Source: an uncultured Pelagibacteraceae bacterium (GTDB lineage: Bacteria > Pseudomonadota > Alphaproteobacteria > Pelagibacterales > Pelagibacteraceae). From it: a DNA stretch of 7,217 nt. Positions 6,728 to 7,217 of this stretch are shown here, piece by piece (position 1 is the first letter of the stretch; each line of letters begins with the position of its first letter). The position numbers were made by a program, and so were the translations under genes. The notes below the pieces were generated by a model. The model did no database searches. It was not told the DNA's origin and saw nothing but the letters and a program-made list of their open reading frames with translations. The stretch spans positions 1 through 7,217 of the forward strand of contig CACAEM010000027.1 of assembly GCA_902531455.1 (NCBI GenBank), read 5' to 3'.

Positions 6728-7217
6728 AACAACTCTTAAATCATCAACTAAAAAAATACTTGTAACCACATCCTCTACATCTAAAATTTGTTTAGCTTCT
6801 TTAATGACTTCATCTCTCTCCGTTTTATTTTGTGCTATTCCATAAACATAAATTTTCTTTTTGTAAGTATCAATATTATAATTAACTGCTTTAATCTTTT
6901 TACTTCCAATTAAAGCTGCTCTTAGCTGTGATGTTATAAGTAGGTCTTTTGCGGACCTTTTGAAATTAAATTTTTCTTTTATCTTTAAATCATTTTTAAC
7001 TGATCTCACACCTTTAATCTCCCACGCTAATTTTGTAATGTTCAATTTATCTTCAACAGAATTTACCTTCCCTGTAAGAAATATTCTTCCATCGAGAATT
7101 TTTGTTTTTACCGAAATAATATAACTTTTATCTTCAGTTATTAACTTTGCTCTTAAATTTTGTTGCATAATCGAGTCATCTATTTGAGTACCAAGACTTC
7201 TTGGATCTAAAGCAATA
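6719..7217 (-). CDS. DolP-like double-BON-domain envelope protein, N-terminus beyond the right edge
   Basis: The visible 165 residues carry two BON domains, phospholipid- or membrane-binding modules found in periplasmic proteins such as OsmY and DolP (YraP). An internal Met at 7168 would give 149 residues. However, the frame stays open to the window end, and the upstream codons encode IALDPRSLGTQIDDSI. The DPRSLGTQIDD stretch is the typical entry to the first BON domain of DolP-like lipoproteins, so starting at 7168 would cut into that domain. Domain 1 runs roughly from there to VRSVKNDLKI, with the turn GRIFLTGKV. Domain 2 runs from about SAKDLLITSQLRAAL to VTSIFLVDD, with KIYVYGIAQ. In DolP a lipoprotein signal and cysteine lie just upstream; here that part is outside the window, so outer-membrane anchoring is inferred. 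It is convergent with maeB, stops 8 bp apart. The BON call is firm; DolP orthology is likely. Confidence 0.87.
   Translation of the reverse strand, partial: IALDPRSLGTQIDDSIMQQNLRAKLITEDKSYIISVKTKILDGRIFLTGKVNSVEDKLNITKLAWEIKGVRSVKNDLKIKEKFNFKRSAKDLLITSQLRAALIGSKKIKAVNYNIDTYKKKIYVYGIAQNKTERDEVIKEAKQILDVEDVVTSIFLVDDLRVVKK

Noticed and set aside
1..7217. Mobile element, CRISPR array, toxin-antitoxin, phage-defence or biosynthetic system
   Set aside because: No transposase, integrase, spaced direct repeats, small paired ORFs or defence domains are visible. All genes but the left-edge fragment belong to conserved core families with uniform composition.

Overview
The window is strongly AT-rich bacterial DNA with very short intergenic gaps, and it encodes ordinary housekeeping proteins. 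The base composition, lysine/asparagine/isoleucine-rich proteins, few clear Shine-Dalgarno sites and the gene set point to a streamlined alphaproteobacterium, most likely of the marine SAR11/Pelagibacterales type. The set is a NADP-type malic enzyme with a phosphotransacetylase-like tail, MurJ, TrpS, a two-domain Nfu protein and a Bax-family glucosaminidase. The lineage is inferred from protein style and synteny; no rRNA or other phylogenetic marker is present to confirm it.

Layout from left to right: (1) the last ~51 codons of an unidentified + strand gene end at 158. (2) A compact - strand cluster, probably one operon, is transcribed from ~4372 down to 150 in the order murJ, trpS, nfu, bax-like, with gaps of 3, 38 and 36 bp. 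The last gene overlaps the end of the left-edge gene tail to tail by 9 bp. (3) A 49-bp divergent intergenic region (4373-4421) separates murJ from maeB, and its candidate promoters extend into both genes. (4) maeB runs on the + strand from 4422 to 6710. (5) A - strand DolP-like double-BON protein converges on maeB with an 8-bp gap. It runs off the right edge, so its true start and expected signal peptide are outside the window.

Functionally, murJ (lipid II flippase) and the Bax-like glucosaminidase (peptidoglycan cleavage) are both cell-wall genes and bracket a tRNA synthetase and an Fe-S carrier. MaeB connects the TCA cycle to pyruvate and NADPH. The BON protein is probably envelope-associated. 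In many alphaproteobacteria, malic enzyme, mutS, glnD, murJ, trpS and nfu-like genes lie near each other. Here maeB directly abuts murJ, with no room for mutS or glnD, which fits a genome-reduction deletion.

I found no mobile element, CRISPR array, tRNA, rRNA, riboswitch or evident new system. The points most worth a second look are the divergent promoter and possible deletion junction, the cut-off BON gene, a MurJ residue substitution, the phosphotransacetylase-like domain of MaeB, a hairpin at the trpS stop, and long poly(A) runs inside genes.
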